This document shows, piece by piece, positions 17,991-26,170 of a stretch of DNA of 32,271 bases. The notes beneath the pieces are model-generated. The model saw only the letters and a list, made by a program, of their open reading frames with translations, did no database searches and was not told the DNA's origin. The position numbers and the translations under genes were made by a program. The stretch is from Minisyncoccota bacterium (GTDB taxonomy: Bacteria > Patescibacteriota > Minisyncoccia > UBA6257 > JAGOQP01): assembly GCA_017991375.1 (NCBI GenBank), contig JAGOQP010000008.1, positions 1 through 32,271 on the forward strand, given 5' to 3'. The first letter of the stretch is position 1; each line of letters begins with the position of its first letter.

Positions 17991-19721
17991 CTACAGCGTC
18001 TCGGTCTCCCGTAACACCGCTTCAATAGAAACAAATCCTTTAAGGGCCTTGATCACGCCATCCTGACGCAATGTCATCATTTTTTGCCGCTGCGCTTCTT
18101 TGATAATCTCCGACTCTGTCGGATGCTCGTTCACAATTTTCTCAAGTTCTTTGGTCATTGAGAGCGCCTCAAACAACGCGATACGTCCCGAGACACCCTT
18201 TCCCTTGCATGCGTCACATCCCTTAGATTCATATACCATAAACGGTTCTTGTATTTCTTTTTTATCACGCGCGTCCAATGAGTCAATAGTTTCTTTTATA
18301 ATAGAAAGAATTTCTGCCGATGGTTCTTTTTTGTTTAAACACTGTTGACATAAACGCGGCACTAAACGCTGTCCCACCATCACATTCACCGCCGCGGGAA
18401 TCAAAAATGGTTCAACGCGCATATCAATAAGACGTGGCACGACTCCGATAGCATTATTAGTGTGTAACGTTGAAAGGACAATGTGCCCCGTTAACGCGGC
18501 ATGAATACCAAGCCCCGCGGTTTCATTATCGCGAATTTCACCTACCATAATCACATCCGGATCCTGACGCAGAATTTGCCGTAACCCCGATGCAAAATCA
18601 TATCCAATTTCTGGATGCACCTGCGATTGATTGAGTCCATCCATATAATACTCAACCGGGTCTTCCAAGCTTACGATATTTACATCGTCTTTATTGAGAA
18701 TCTGCATCAGTGCGTAGAGTGTGGTTGATTTACCCGATCCAGTCGGACCAGTGATAAGCACCATACCATACGGCTTTGCGATCGCTTGCGCGATAATATC
18801 TTTGGTGCGCCCCACCAAGCCCAGATCATCAAGTCCTTTCAGTCCCACTGTCGGATCCAACACGCGGATAGCGACTTTTTCTCCCACGGGCGTGGGAAAT
18901 GTCGCCACGCGAAAATCTATATCGCGCCCCATAAGCACCGTGCGGAATCGTCCATCTTGCGGCACTCGCGTCTCGTCTATTTTTAAATTAGAAAGCACCT
19001 TCACCCGAGACACAATCGGCTGATGCAATTCAATGGGTAATGACGCTTCTTCCTGCAACTCTCCATCAACACGAAATCGAATACGCAATCGGTTACGCTG
19101 TGGCTCAATATGAATGTCAGACGCTTTTTGCCACACCGCCTCTTTGAGCGTTGACGCGACGATACGAATAATAGGCGCGTCCTCCGCTCCTCCGCCGGCT
19201 TCTAGTTGAATAATACGATTATCACCGGCTACTTTTTTTGTTCCATATGCCGAAATACTTTTTACCGCGGCCTCGACTTCACTCCGATAGGGAGAATACT
19301 TGCGCAACATCGCTTCCCATGACGAAAGAGAAATCAGATACACTCCTAAATTCACTCGCAACTGCTTGGCAACAAACTTGAGCGCGTCTTGCGCTTTTTC
19401 ATCGTCAGGATTAACCATGCCAACAACCAACAAATCGTCGGTTTTTGACATTGGGATAACTTTAAAATTCCGTACGGTCGTTTCAGGAATAAGCTTCACC
19501 ACCTCATCGTTGATGGCCTGCGCGTCTGCCACGCGATAGGGAATTCCCAGTAATTCACTCTTTACTTTAAGAATGGTGTCTTCGGGAATAAGTTTTCGTT
19601 CGTAGAGGAGTTCGTCAACACTCCGGCGCGCGAACGACGCTTCTTGCAAAAGCTTTTGACCAGCATCAGCGCTGATTGCTTGCTGTTCAATCAGTTTGGT
19701 AATAAGTACCTTATTTTCCAT
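17991..19721 (-). CDS. pilB: Type IV pilus assembly ATPase
   Basis: The product is 576 residues, full PilB length. The N-terminal GspE_N/MshEN-like region precedes an N2 domain (SDIHIEPQRNRLRIRFRVDG). Walker A is GPTGSGKS (about 325-332), followed by the Asp box SLEDPVEY, Walker B DPDVIMVGEIRD and the His box STLHTNNA. Two CxxC pairs (CQQC near 458-461 and CDAC near 507) bind zinc, a feature of PilB and GspE but not PilT. It powers pilus extension. It starts 9 nt after the small one-TM gene, in an operon with pilMNO. Confidence 0.96.
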   Translation of the reverse strand: MENKVLITKLIEQQAISADAGQKLLQEASFARRSVDELLYERKLIPEDTILKVKSELLGIPYRVADAQAINDEVVKLIPETTVRNFKVIPMSKTDDLLVVGMVNPDDEKAQDALKFVAKQLRVNLGVYLISLSSWEAMLRKYSPYRSEVEAAVKSISAYGTKKVAGDNRIIQLEAGGGAEDAPIIRIVASTLKEAVWQKASDIHIEPQRNRLRIRFRVDGELQEEASLPIELHQPIVSRVKVLSNLKIDETRVPQDGRFRTVLMGRDIDFRVATFPTPVGEKVAIRVLDPTVGLKGLDDLGLVGRTKDIIAQAIAKPYGMVLITGPTGSGKSTTLYALMQILNKDDVNIVSLEDPVEYYMDGLNQSQVHPEIGYDFASGLRQILRQDPDVIMVGEIRDNETAGLGIHAALTGHIVLSTLHTNNAIGVVPRLIDMRVEPFLIPAAVNVMVGQRLVPRLCQQCLNKKEPSAEILSIIKETIDSLDARDKKEIQEPFMVYESKGCDACKGKGVSGRIALFEALSMTKELEKIVNEHPTESEIIKEAQRQKMMTLRQDGVIKALKGFVSIEAVLRETETL

Positions 19722-19730
19722 GGCGGTATG

Positions 19731-20021
19731 TTAAAACACTCCAAATGGTGTTGCGTTGCCACCCGGACGCGGGATCACCTGCGGGACTACTTGTTTGAGA
19801 CCCTGATAAAATTTTCCCGAGACAACGGTCTGTGGATCAAATTTTATTTTCGCGATTTCATCAATTTGATTTTTGAGCGGCACCACCGATCCAATCAACT
19901 CTGGTTGCACAAAAAATAAATAGTACGCCGCCGCGCCAAGAGCCGCGAGAATAACAAACAGCACCCCAAACCCAAACCATCCGCGACCATTCTTTTTTTC
20001 TTCTTCTATAACAATTGCCAT
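19731..20021 (-). CDS. Small one-TM protein in the PilP position
   Basis: The product is 96 residues. A charged N-terminus (EEEKKNGRG) is followed by one membrane helix (FGVLFVILAALGAAAYYLFF, about residues 18-37) and a short extracytoplasmic tail rich in Pro and Val. It sits exactly between pilO and pilB, where PilP lies in Gram-negative clusters, but it lacks the PilP lipobox and is much shorter. It probably belongs to the PilMNO alignment complex; this rests on position and topology only. The gaps are 7 nt to pilO and 9 nt to pilB. Confidence 0.7.
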   Translation of the reverse strand: MAIVIEEEKKNGRGWFGFGVLFVILAALGAAAYYLFFVQPELIGSVVPLKNQIDEIAKIKFDPQTVVSGKFYQGLKQVVPQVIPRPGGNATPFGVF

Positions 20022-20028
20022 AAAAACA

Positions 20029-20595
20029 TTATTGAACTTGATAATAGCTTATCAACGAGAGTGTAAAAGTGAGCGTGGTCGCATTTGCCAACGTCGTCCC
20101 CTCAACTTTCAAATCGGTAATGTCCATCACGAGCACATTGTTTTCAATCTGATTTAAAAACGCTTTAAACGACGCGTAGCTTCCCACAATGGTCACGTCT
20201 GCTTTGATTTTCCCCAGCGGCTTGATAACAGTTGCTCCCACGGATTGCTGAATAGGCACAATCGCGGTGTTAATGGTCTGCAACGAAAGCCCATTGATGC
20301 GCGCGAGTTCCACGATTTGATTGGTAAAATATCCCACGTCTTTTTGGCGCGGAATAACTAGTGATACTTTTTGTTGTACATCACCCGCGTTTTGAAATTG
20401 CGCTTGAAGCTGTTTTATTTTTTCGTTGGTTGATTGATACTTTTCCAGCTTATCTTGCACCGACGCCAGATCCGAGCGTAACCCTTGAATGGTCGCGTAT
20501 GACCCGCGCACAAGAAGCGAGTACGCAAAAACGGACGCGATCAAGAACGCGAGAGACAGCAGAATGAATGTAATGCGTTTTGATGAATTATTCAT
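20029..20595 (-). CDS. pilO: Pilus alignment protein PilO-like
   Basis: The product is 188 residues: one N-terminal membrane helix (ITFILLSLAFLIASVFAYSL), a coiled coil (IQGLRSDLASVQDKLEKYQ) and a ferredoxin-like domain with VSLVIPRQKDVGYFTNQIVE, as in PilO. PilO pairs with PilN to connect the motor platform to the pilus. It begins 3 nt after pilN and ends 7 nt before the small one-TM gene. Confidence 0.85.
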   Translation of the reverse strand: MNNSSKRITFILLSLAFLIASVFAYSLLVRGSYATIQGLRSDLASVQDKLEKYQSTNEKIKQLQAQFQNAGDVQQKVSLVIPRQKDVGYFTNQIVELARINGLSLQTINTAIVPIQQSVGATVIKPLGKIKADVTIVGSYASFKAFLNQIENNVLVMDITDLKVEGTTLANATTLTFTLSLISYYQVQ

Positions 20596-20598
20596 ACG

Positions 20599-21165
20599 TT
20601 AGCGCGCGGCAAGAAAAAATGATTTATCAAAAATAATACGCATAGAAAACGCGACACCCCCTCCTTCCTTTTGATCTCGGCGACGCGATGATTCAAGCGA
20701 AACACTTACCACGCGCGCGTCGCTTTTATACGCCGCGACTTGTTCCGTAAGCATCGTAAAATCAGCCGCAATCCCTTCTAGACGAACTTCTGACGCCGAA
20801 ACATTCACTTGCGCCGTTACCAGTCGAGCCAACGAATAGGTATATTGCTCCAAAAAGGGGAAAAGGGCGCTTGGATACACATGCGCGCCACCAACGATTT
20901 GAATGTTATATAGCTGCGAATAAAAACTGATTAAGCTTTGTTTAGTATCTTCGTTTATAAACTTAGACGCCTGGTCAACTTTGGTAGTGGTTGATTTTAT
21001 TTCACTTTTAAGAAACGGCCCGTATCCAAAAGTCATACCCGCCCACACAAGAACCACGAGCCCGAACAACACAACCGAGATAACGAAAATGCGCCACGGA
21101 AAACCCACAGTTCCCCGTGACATCGGTGGCCGCCCCCCCATTTGTCCCGATCCTTGAAAGTCCAT
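20599..21165 (-). CDS. pilN: Pilus alignment protein PilN-like
   Basis: The product is 188 residues. A flexible Gly/Pro-rich cytoplasmic N-terminus precedes one membrane helix (IFVISVVLFGLVVLVWAGM), then a periplasmic-type region with a short coil and strands such as VRLEGIAADFTMLTEQVAAYK, characteristic of PilN. The conserved PilN N-terminal INLLP motif that binds PilM is not visible, so the PilM contact may differ. The order pilM-pilN-pilO supports the assignment. It is 78 bp from pilM and 3 nt from pilO. Confidence 0.8.
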   Translation of the reverse strand: MDFQGSGQMGGRPPMSRGTVGFPWRIFVISVVLFGLVVLVWAGMTFGYGPFLKSEIKSTTTKVDQASKFINEDTKQSLISFYSQLYNIQIVGGAHVYPSALFPFLEQYTYSLARLVTAQVNVSASEVRLEGIAADFTMLTEQVAAYKSDARVVSVSLESSRRRDQKEGGGVAFSMRIIFDKSFFLAAR

Positions 21166-21243
21166 ACGTTGTGATACTAATAATAAATGCTTTATTCGTA
21201 TTTATTCGTAAATTAGCACTATTAGTATATTCGCATCATGCGA

Positions 21244-22320
21244 TTATTTAACAAAATTTTTCATCCCAAGTCCGATCGCGGTGGCAAACCGTGTCTGTAA
21301 CTCCTTGAGCACCACACTTACTTCGGGCAACGCGTCAACATATAAAAATCCGTTTCCAAGCACTGTGGGAAGTCCCATCTGTTGCTCAGTATAATGTTCA
21401 ATACCTAACAAATTCGCGCCACCACCAATAAGAAGCACTCGTTGCGCTTTTGCTCCGACCTCCCGCTCCAAACGAGCAGCAACCTTCTGCATCTCACTAA
21501 TCATAACATCAACAAAAGGTATTTCCAATGTGGATAACTCGTATTCTCCTGGTCCACCCATAATACCACGTTGCTTTTTGAGTTCTTCGGCGCGTCGCCC
21601 ACTAATGCCCAATCCTTTAGAGACCGCTTGAGTAAGCGTATCTCCCGCGTAATCAATCTGAGTGTTATGTTTTACAAATCCTTGATCAACAAAGGTGATG
21701 TTGGTGGAACGCGCTCCTATATCCATGACGAGCGTTGGTGTTTGATCGGCGCCCACTACCGCGCGCGCGTATGAGAGTGTTTCAACTTCAAGCGCGCGTA
21801 ACGAGAGCCCAACCCGTTTGAAAATGGCCTGATAGCGCGCGATGGTCTCGTTGGGGATCGCGACAATCAAAATCTGTTGTTTTACAAATCCGTTTTCATC
21901 CTCACGCTCTCCCACGCGAATCCAATCAACGGCAATATCAGAGAGTGGCAGTGGGATGCTCTGTTTTATCTGAAATCCCATTGCTTTAACGATTTCATCT
22001 TCGCCCATTTGAGGCATTTCAATCATTGAAATAAACGACGCGAACGAAGGAATGGACGCCACCACTGACTTTGAAGAAAAGCGGGTTTGTTTAAGTAGTA
22101 TAGAAAGAAGCGCGACTGTCTCATCTTCGGAAATTTTGAGCGCGTTTGCTTGAATCACGTTATTAGATCGCTCAAAATGTCCAAAGTTTTCCAAAAGCGC
22201 GTAATTGGCAAGCCGTGGGTTATGTTTCCCTCCTTGTAACTCAACTATTTTAATGGACGTGGTGCCAATATCAACGCCCAAGTACGATTTTGATCCTCCT
22301 AAAAATCCAAAAAGATTCAT
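21244..22320 (-). CDS. pilM: Actin-like pilus assembly protein PilM
   Basis: The product is 358 residues. The actin/FtsA-like ATPase fold is shown by the phosphate-1 motif YLGVDIGTTSIKIVEL at the N-terminus, phosphate-2 TLVMDIGARSTNITFV and the adenosine motif RVLLIGGGANLLG near the C-terminus. PilM is the cytoplasmic partner of PilN and the start of the inner-membrane subcomplex. It is the first gene of the pilus cluster and is divergent from comFC across 148 bp that includes short repeats (GTGATTAGTGAATAGTG). Confidence 0.93.
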   Translation of the reverse strand: MNLFGFLGGSKSYLGVDIGTTSIKIVELQGGKHNPRLANYALLENFGHFERSNNVIQANALKISEDETVALLSILLKQTRFSSKSVVASIPSFASFISMIEMPQMGEDEIVKAMGFQIKQSIPLPLSDIAVDWIRVGEREDENGFVKQQILIVAIPNETIARYQAIFKRVGLSLRALEVETLSYARAVVGADQTPTLVMDIGARSTNITFVDQGFVKHNTQIDYAGDTLTQAVSKGLGISGRRAEELKKQRGIMGGPGEYELSTLEIPFVDVMISEMQKVAARLEREVGAKAQRVLLIGGGANLLGIEHYTEQQMGLPTVLGNGFLYVDALPEVSVVLKELQTRFATAIGLGMKNFVK

Positions 22321-22431
22321 GTATAGACAGTGATTAGTGAATAGTGATTAGTGAGCTAATTTTCTTATCCATCGCTAGTCCACTTCTGGATGATACCACC
22401 GCTCACGTGGCTGCCCCATCTCGTTTAACAT

Positions 22432-22460
22432 TTCACTTTTCACGTTCCACGTTTTATCAT
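22432..22460 (+). promoter_or_regulatory. Promoter of comFC
   Basis: TTCACT (22432-22437), a 17-bp spacer and TATCAT (22455-22460), 8 nt before the ATG at 22469. This predicts a leaderless or near-leaderless mRNA. The -35 lies inside a copy of repeated word C. Confidence 0.6.
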
Positions 22461-22468
22461 ACCACAAT

Positions 22469-23179
22469 ATGAGCATGCAAACGATAGTCAGATCGATTGG
22501 AACGTTCATTTTGGATATCCTGTATCCCCCTGTGTGTCTCAACTGCAAAACATCCACACCACATCAAAAGCAATGGCTCTGCGTTCGTTGTATAAGCGAG
22601 TTGTACATCAATACGGGACTTACGTGTCCGCAGTGCGGAGCGCGCACACCAACGCTTACGTTATCATGTCGTCATGCCACACCCTACATACTTGCCGCCG
22701 CGTGCCCATTTACCGACCCGATCCCCGCGCTTATCCATCACTATAAATACAACCGACTCATTGCCATAAGCACGTTGCTAAGCGCGATTATGATTGTATA
22801 CGCAAAACGATTGCCGCTTGAACACGCTGAATGGATCGTTTCGTATATTCCACTTCACTGGAGACGCGAACGCGAAAGAACATTTAACCAATCACGTATG
22901 CTCGCGGAAAAAATAGCTCAATATTTTTCTTTCCCGTTAGTACACACGCTTGTACGCACCATCTATACCGCGCCACAGGCATATATTAAAGAGAGGGACA
23001 AACGAGAATTCAATGTTACCAATTGTTTCACGTGCTATACAGGCGTAGAAGTGCAAGGAAAAAATATTATTCTTGTTGACGACGTCTCAACGTCAGGCGC
23101 GACACTCGCCGCCGCCGCGCGCGAACTCAAAAAATCGGGCGCCCACACTATTCTTGCGCTCGTCGTTGCAAGAGCATAA
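22469..23179 (+). CDS. comFC: ComFC-family amidophosphoribosyltransferase-like protein
   Basis: The product is 236 residues. An N-terminal zinc-binding region has CLNC (about 24-27), CVRC (38-41) and CPQC (53-56). A type I phosphoribosyltransferase domain follows, with WIVSYIPLHWRRERERTFNQS and the PRPP loop ILVDDVSTSGATL. ComFC/ComF is needed for natural transformation in several bacteria, where it acts on incoming single-stranded DNA with ComFA. Its place beside the pilus cluster, divergent from pilM, fits a DNA-uptake role; ComEC and ComFA are not in the window. The ATG at 22475 is an alternative start. Confidence 0.9.
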   Translation: MSMQTIVRSIGTFILDILYPPVCLNCKTSTPHQKQWLCVRCISELYINTGLTCPQCGARTPTLTLSCRHATPYILAAACPFTDPIPALIHHYKYNRLIAISTLLSAIMIVYAKRLPLEHAEWIVSYIPLHWRRERERTFNQSRMLAEKIAQYFSFPLVHTLVRTIYTAPQAYIKERDKREFNVTNCFTCYTGVEVQGKNIILVDDVSTSGATLAAAARELKKSGAHTILALVVARA

Positions 23180-23202
23180 AAACTCTTTTTATAAATAAGA
23201 AA

Positions 23203-23225
23203 ACAGCGCCCAAAGAGAGCGCTGT
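23203..23225 (-). terminator. Intrinsic terminator between comFC and the unknown 256-aa gene
   Basis: The stem ACAGCGC/GCGCTGT with a 9-nt loop is followed on the minus strand by TTTTCTTATTT, serving the gene ending at 23249. On the plus strand it may also stop comFC. Confidence 0.8.
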
Positions 23226-23248
23226 AATTTAGTGTGCAAAAAAGCTAC

Positions 23249-24019
23249 CTATACGCCGTGTTCGCGCATAATGCCATACAACATTGCGACACCGGCAAAA
23301 AGCGCAAGTTGATGACGAACGCTCATACGCGACGCGTATAACTCGTACGCGTCACCTTTGTAGTTGTCATCTTCAGAAGGAAAAAGTCCTTGCCCCGCGC
23401 CAACCGAGAGATATGCTCTCCCCAGCGAAGAAACAACCACACTGCATACGTGTTTCGATTCGATCCGATGAGCACATCCTAATGGAGAATGATCAAGCCC
23501 AAACTGTGACAACACAAGACACATCATACGCGCCACTCTAGCACGAATGTCTTCCCACCCAGAATGTGTCTCCATCGCGTTGAGCCACTTTCGTGCTTCG
23601 GGCGATACCGTAACACCAAACGAGCACCCATTTCCTCCAGCGACTTTCCAATGGTGAATGGAAAGAAGTTGCGCCTTAGAGACCTCGGGGCGATCGTTTC
23701 TCTCGCTAATCACGTTAAACAACCGCTCAAGCGCAAGCAACGATACCGATACAGCAAGGGCTCGCTTGGTGGTTGTGTCGCTATCGTTAGCAACACAACA
23801 AACCCCCATCAGAACATCCAGAATGAGCGCCTTTTGAACCCTTTCGCATACGATGGTCTTATCGCTAAGCGCGGGAATATACAACTTCCCCACTGACTCA
23901 TTGTTGATGATGGGAGCAAGGTTTGTTGCCCACCAACTTGCTTCGGGCGAAAGCTTGATTCTCACTGTTGGCTCGGTTGGGTTGGGAACTGCAAGATCGT
24001 AGACATAAGTCCCTAGCAT
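23249..24019 (-). CDS. Unknown soluble protein, 256 residues
   Basis: No family was recognised. The start at 24019 (second ATG of ATGATG) is preferred because AAGGAGGG then lies 3-4 nt upstream; 24022 is one codon earlier. The sequence opens MLGTYVYDLAV, contains VRIKLSPEASWWATNL and later FGVTVSPEARKWLNAME, two similar 'V..SPEA..W' segments about 125 residues apart. This hints at an internal duplication. The rest is helical, with several Cys residues and a mildly hydrophobic C-terminus (HQLALFAGVAMLYGIM). It is a single-gene unit with its own promoter (24074-24102), Shine-Dalgarno and terminator (23203-23225). Confidence 0.7.
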   Translation of the reverse strand: MLGTYVYDLAVPNPTEPTVRIKLSPEASWWATNLAPIINNESVGKLYIPALSDKTIVCERVQKALILDVLMGVCCVANDSDTTTKRALAVSVSLLALERLFNVISERNDRPEVSKAQLLSIHHWKVAGGNGCSFGVTVSPEARKWLNAMETHSGWEDIRARVARMMCLVLSQFGLDHSPLGCAHRIESKHVCSVVVSSLGRAYLSVGAGQGLFPSEDDNYKGDAYELYASRMSVRHQLALFAGVAMLYGIMREHGV

Positions 24020-24073
24020 CATCCCTCCTTCTTGCGTTGAAGCGTCGTTGTGTGTTTTGTAAGAGCGATTTTT

Positions 24074-24102
24074 ATGCTAACACAGAATTATTAATAGGGC
24101 AA
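24074..24102 (-). promoter_or_regulatory. Promoter of the unknown 256-aa gene
   Basis: TTGCCC (24097-24102), a 17-bp spacer and TAGCAT (24074-24079). The leader is about 48 nt and ends in a strong Shine-Dalgarno. Confidence 0.65.
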
Positions 24103-24110
24103 GCGAAGGA

Positions 24111-24216
24111 TAATCATTAATCTTTCATTGTTAATCATTAATCCTTCATCTTTAATCCTTAACCGAAGAGCGTATACCGTACTGTGCCCTTCCGAAGCTC
24201 GTAGAGCGAAGAAGGG
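24111..24216. repeat. Inverted word A copies and a nested hairpin
   Basis: Bases 24111-24167 are two word-A copies in reverse orientation (TTAATCCTTCATCTTTAATC, ending in CCTTAACCG). Bases 24187-24216 form a nested hairpin, CCCTTC/GAAGGG enclosing GCTC-GTA-GAGC. They lie in the gap between the cyclase stop and the unknown gene's promoter. Confidence 0.75.
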
Positions 24217-24249
24217 TGGTTGTTGTTCTATTATGTAACTCATCTATCT

Positions 24250-25995
24250 TTAACCGCGAAGATTGATGGTGAATATTTGTACCTCCTCATTTTTCCCCTT
24301 TACTAAAACTGATCCTAAATACATAAATCCGCTACGCCCCTCATCTGACAAATCAACGGTTGTGTCACCAACAATAAGAGGCACATTGTACTCCTTGCAC
24401 TGTCCCTCGAGTCGCGAAGCGACGTTTACAGTATTTCCGATAGCAGTGTAATCAAAACGGAATTCAGATCCCACATTACCAACAATCGCCTTCCCTGAAT
24501 ATAATCCGATACCAATAGTGATCGTTTCTCCAAATTCTTGCTGCAACAACGCATTAACCTCATCGAGCACCGCGAGCATCCGTCGTGCGGCTGCCAGCGC
24601 ATGTTGAGCGTGATGGTGATCATCAAGAGGCGCCCCCCAAAATGCCATAATGGCATCACCAATGTATTTATCTACAACCCCTCCAGCATCCAATATAATT
24701 TGCGTCATCGCGGAAAAATATTTATTGAGAATATGCATCAGCCGTTGTGGTTCTGTGCGTTCCGCAAGCGTGGTAAAGCCACGAATATCACAAAATAACA
24801 CCGTAATCTGTCGTTCCTCTCCTCCAAGCGTAACCGATTCTGGATGTTGCAGTAACCGCGCAACCACATCATGTGAAACATATTTTGAAAACAAATTCCG
24901 AATGACACGCTTTTCTCGATCGGTACTCCAGTGTCTATACCCTAAAAATCCGGCCGTGGTAAAAAACCACGCAGCCACACCATCAACAACGCGAAACACA
25001 TACCCGCTATCAAAAAGCAAAATAGCACCAACAACAAAAATAATAAAAATGAACACGCTGATAACCACGGGAACAATGGGACGTCGAAACACAAAAAAAC
25101 TAGTCGCCACCCCCATGATGATTAACACTACGATGCCCAGCGCTACCCACCATGGCACATACGAAAAAGAAAATTGATTTAACAGCATAGTCGCGATTGC
25201 CGCGTGAATAGCAACCCCTGGAAACTGTTTTCGTGTGGTACCGGGAACAAAATGATCATCATGAAACTCTGGGGCGGTAACGCCAATAAAAACAAATGTG
25301 TCGCGTAAGACATCAACCCCTCCTGGCTCAAGCACGCGCCACAACGGAATAGTACGAATTGCCCGCGCCTCTGCAGGAAAAGAAACGCGCTGCATATGAG
25401 AACAAGACACCTTTTCTCCCGCGCGCGCGAGTACTTGGCACGCGAGCGCGTGCATAACGCCACGATCAGTTTTTAAAAAAAGAGGCACCGAACGTATCAC
25501 GCCATCGGCATCGGTAACAAGATTGCCATGGCCGATTAAGGTAGGAGGAATGTGTAACTGTTTGAGTGGATAAACGATCGCATTCCCTAACACCGTATCT
25601 TTATGAATAACAATTTCGCCGGCGCGAGCGGTAAATATCGCCGGATAGGTGAGCGCGTTGATTGAATCGGTAAGCGTTGCGTCATCAAGATCACCGTATC
25701 GAGATGGATCGGAAAAAAGGATATCAACGCCAACCCCGCGAGGATGGGCCGCTTCCAATGCGCGTAATATAGTTGCAAACGTGGCGCGTGGCCAGGGCCA
25801 TTGTCCTATTTTTTCTATTGTTTGACTATCAATTTCAAGTATAACGACATCGTTACGAGTCGATTGTGTAGTAGTGAGCACATCTTCAATTCGTGCCTCA
25901 AGCGAACTAAAAAGTCCGCTCCACAAAAAACACCCAGCGATAATAAACACCCCTAACACAATCCCTATGTACCAATAATAATCTTTTCTTTGCAT
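24250..25995 (-). CDS. CHASE2-domain class III adenylate cyclase
   Basis: The product is 581 residues. One membrane helix (about 8-27) is followed by an extracytoplasmic CHASE2 sensor (about 35-275, with GVGVDILFSDPSRYGD and FPGVAIHAAIATMLL). Three membrane helices (about 282-303, 308-328, 337-353) lead to a class III cyclase domain (about 393-575). Catalytic residues are present: metal-binding Asp403 in FCDIRGFT and Asp447 in GDAIMAFWG, adenine-selecting Lys443 and Asp515 in DYTAIGN, and Asn524/Arg528 in VNVASRLE. It should make cAMP in response to an external signal. A FecR-domain gene lies upstream, a pairing often seen with CHASE2 cyclases. No cAMP-binding regulator is in the window. Confidence 0.93.
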   Translation of the reverse strand: MQRKDYYWYIGIVLGVFIIAGCFLWSGLFSSLEARIEDVLTTTQSTRNDVVILEIDSQTIEKIGQWPWPRATFATILRALEAAHPRGVGVDILFSDPSRYGDLDDATLTDSINALTYPAIFTARAGEIVIHKDTVLGNAIVYPLKQLHIPPTLIGHGNLVTDADGVIRSVPLFLKTDRGVMHALACQVLARAGEKVSCSHMQRVSFPAEARAIRTIPLWRVLEPGGVDVLRDTFVFIGVTAPEFHDDHFVPGTTRKQFPGVAIHAAIATMLLNQFSFSYVPWWVALGIVVLIIMGVATSFFVFRRPIVPVVISVFIFIIFVVGAILLFDSGYVFRVVDGVAAWFFTTAGFLGYRHWSTDREKRVIRNLFSKYVSHDVVARLLQHPESVTLGGEERQITVLFCDIRGFTTLAERTEPQRLMHILNKYFSAMTQIILDAGGVVDKYIGDAIMAFWGAPLDDHHHAQHALAAARRMLAVLDEVNALLQQEFGETITIGIGLYSGKAIVGNVGSEFRFDYTAIGNTVNVASRLEGQCKEYNVPLIVGDTTVDLSDEGRSGFMYLGSVLVKGKNEEVQIFTINLRG

Positions 25996-26070
25996 AATAT
26001 ATTACGAAATACTAACGAGACGATACGAATATACGAAATACGACATACACTCTCCGCTACGCGTCCATCG

Positions 26071-26146
26071 GTTAAGGATTAAAGATGAAGGATTAATAAT
26101 CATCCCCGCCCCCAGTTAAGGATTAATGATAAAAGATTAATGATTG
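26071..26146. repeat. Two tandem word A units between fecR-like gene and cyclase gene
   Basis: A 44-bp unit (26071-26114, beginning GTTAAGGATTAAAGATGAAG and ending in CCCCGCCCCCA) is followed by a second unit at 26115-26146. The match to the 46-bp units at 29024-29150 includes the C-rich spacer, so the repeat is longer than the AT-rich word. Confidence 0.8.
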
Positions 26147-26170
26147 TCTCTTTTCCACTTTCCACTATCC

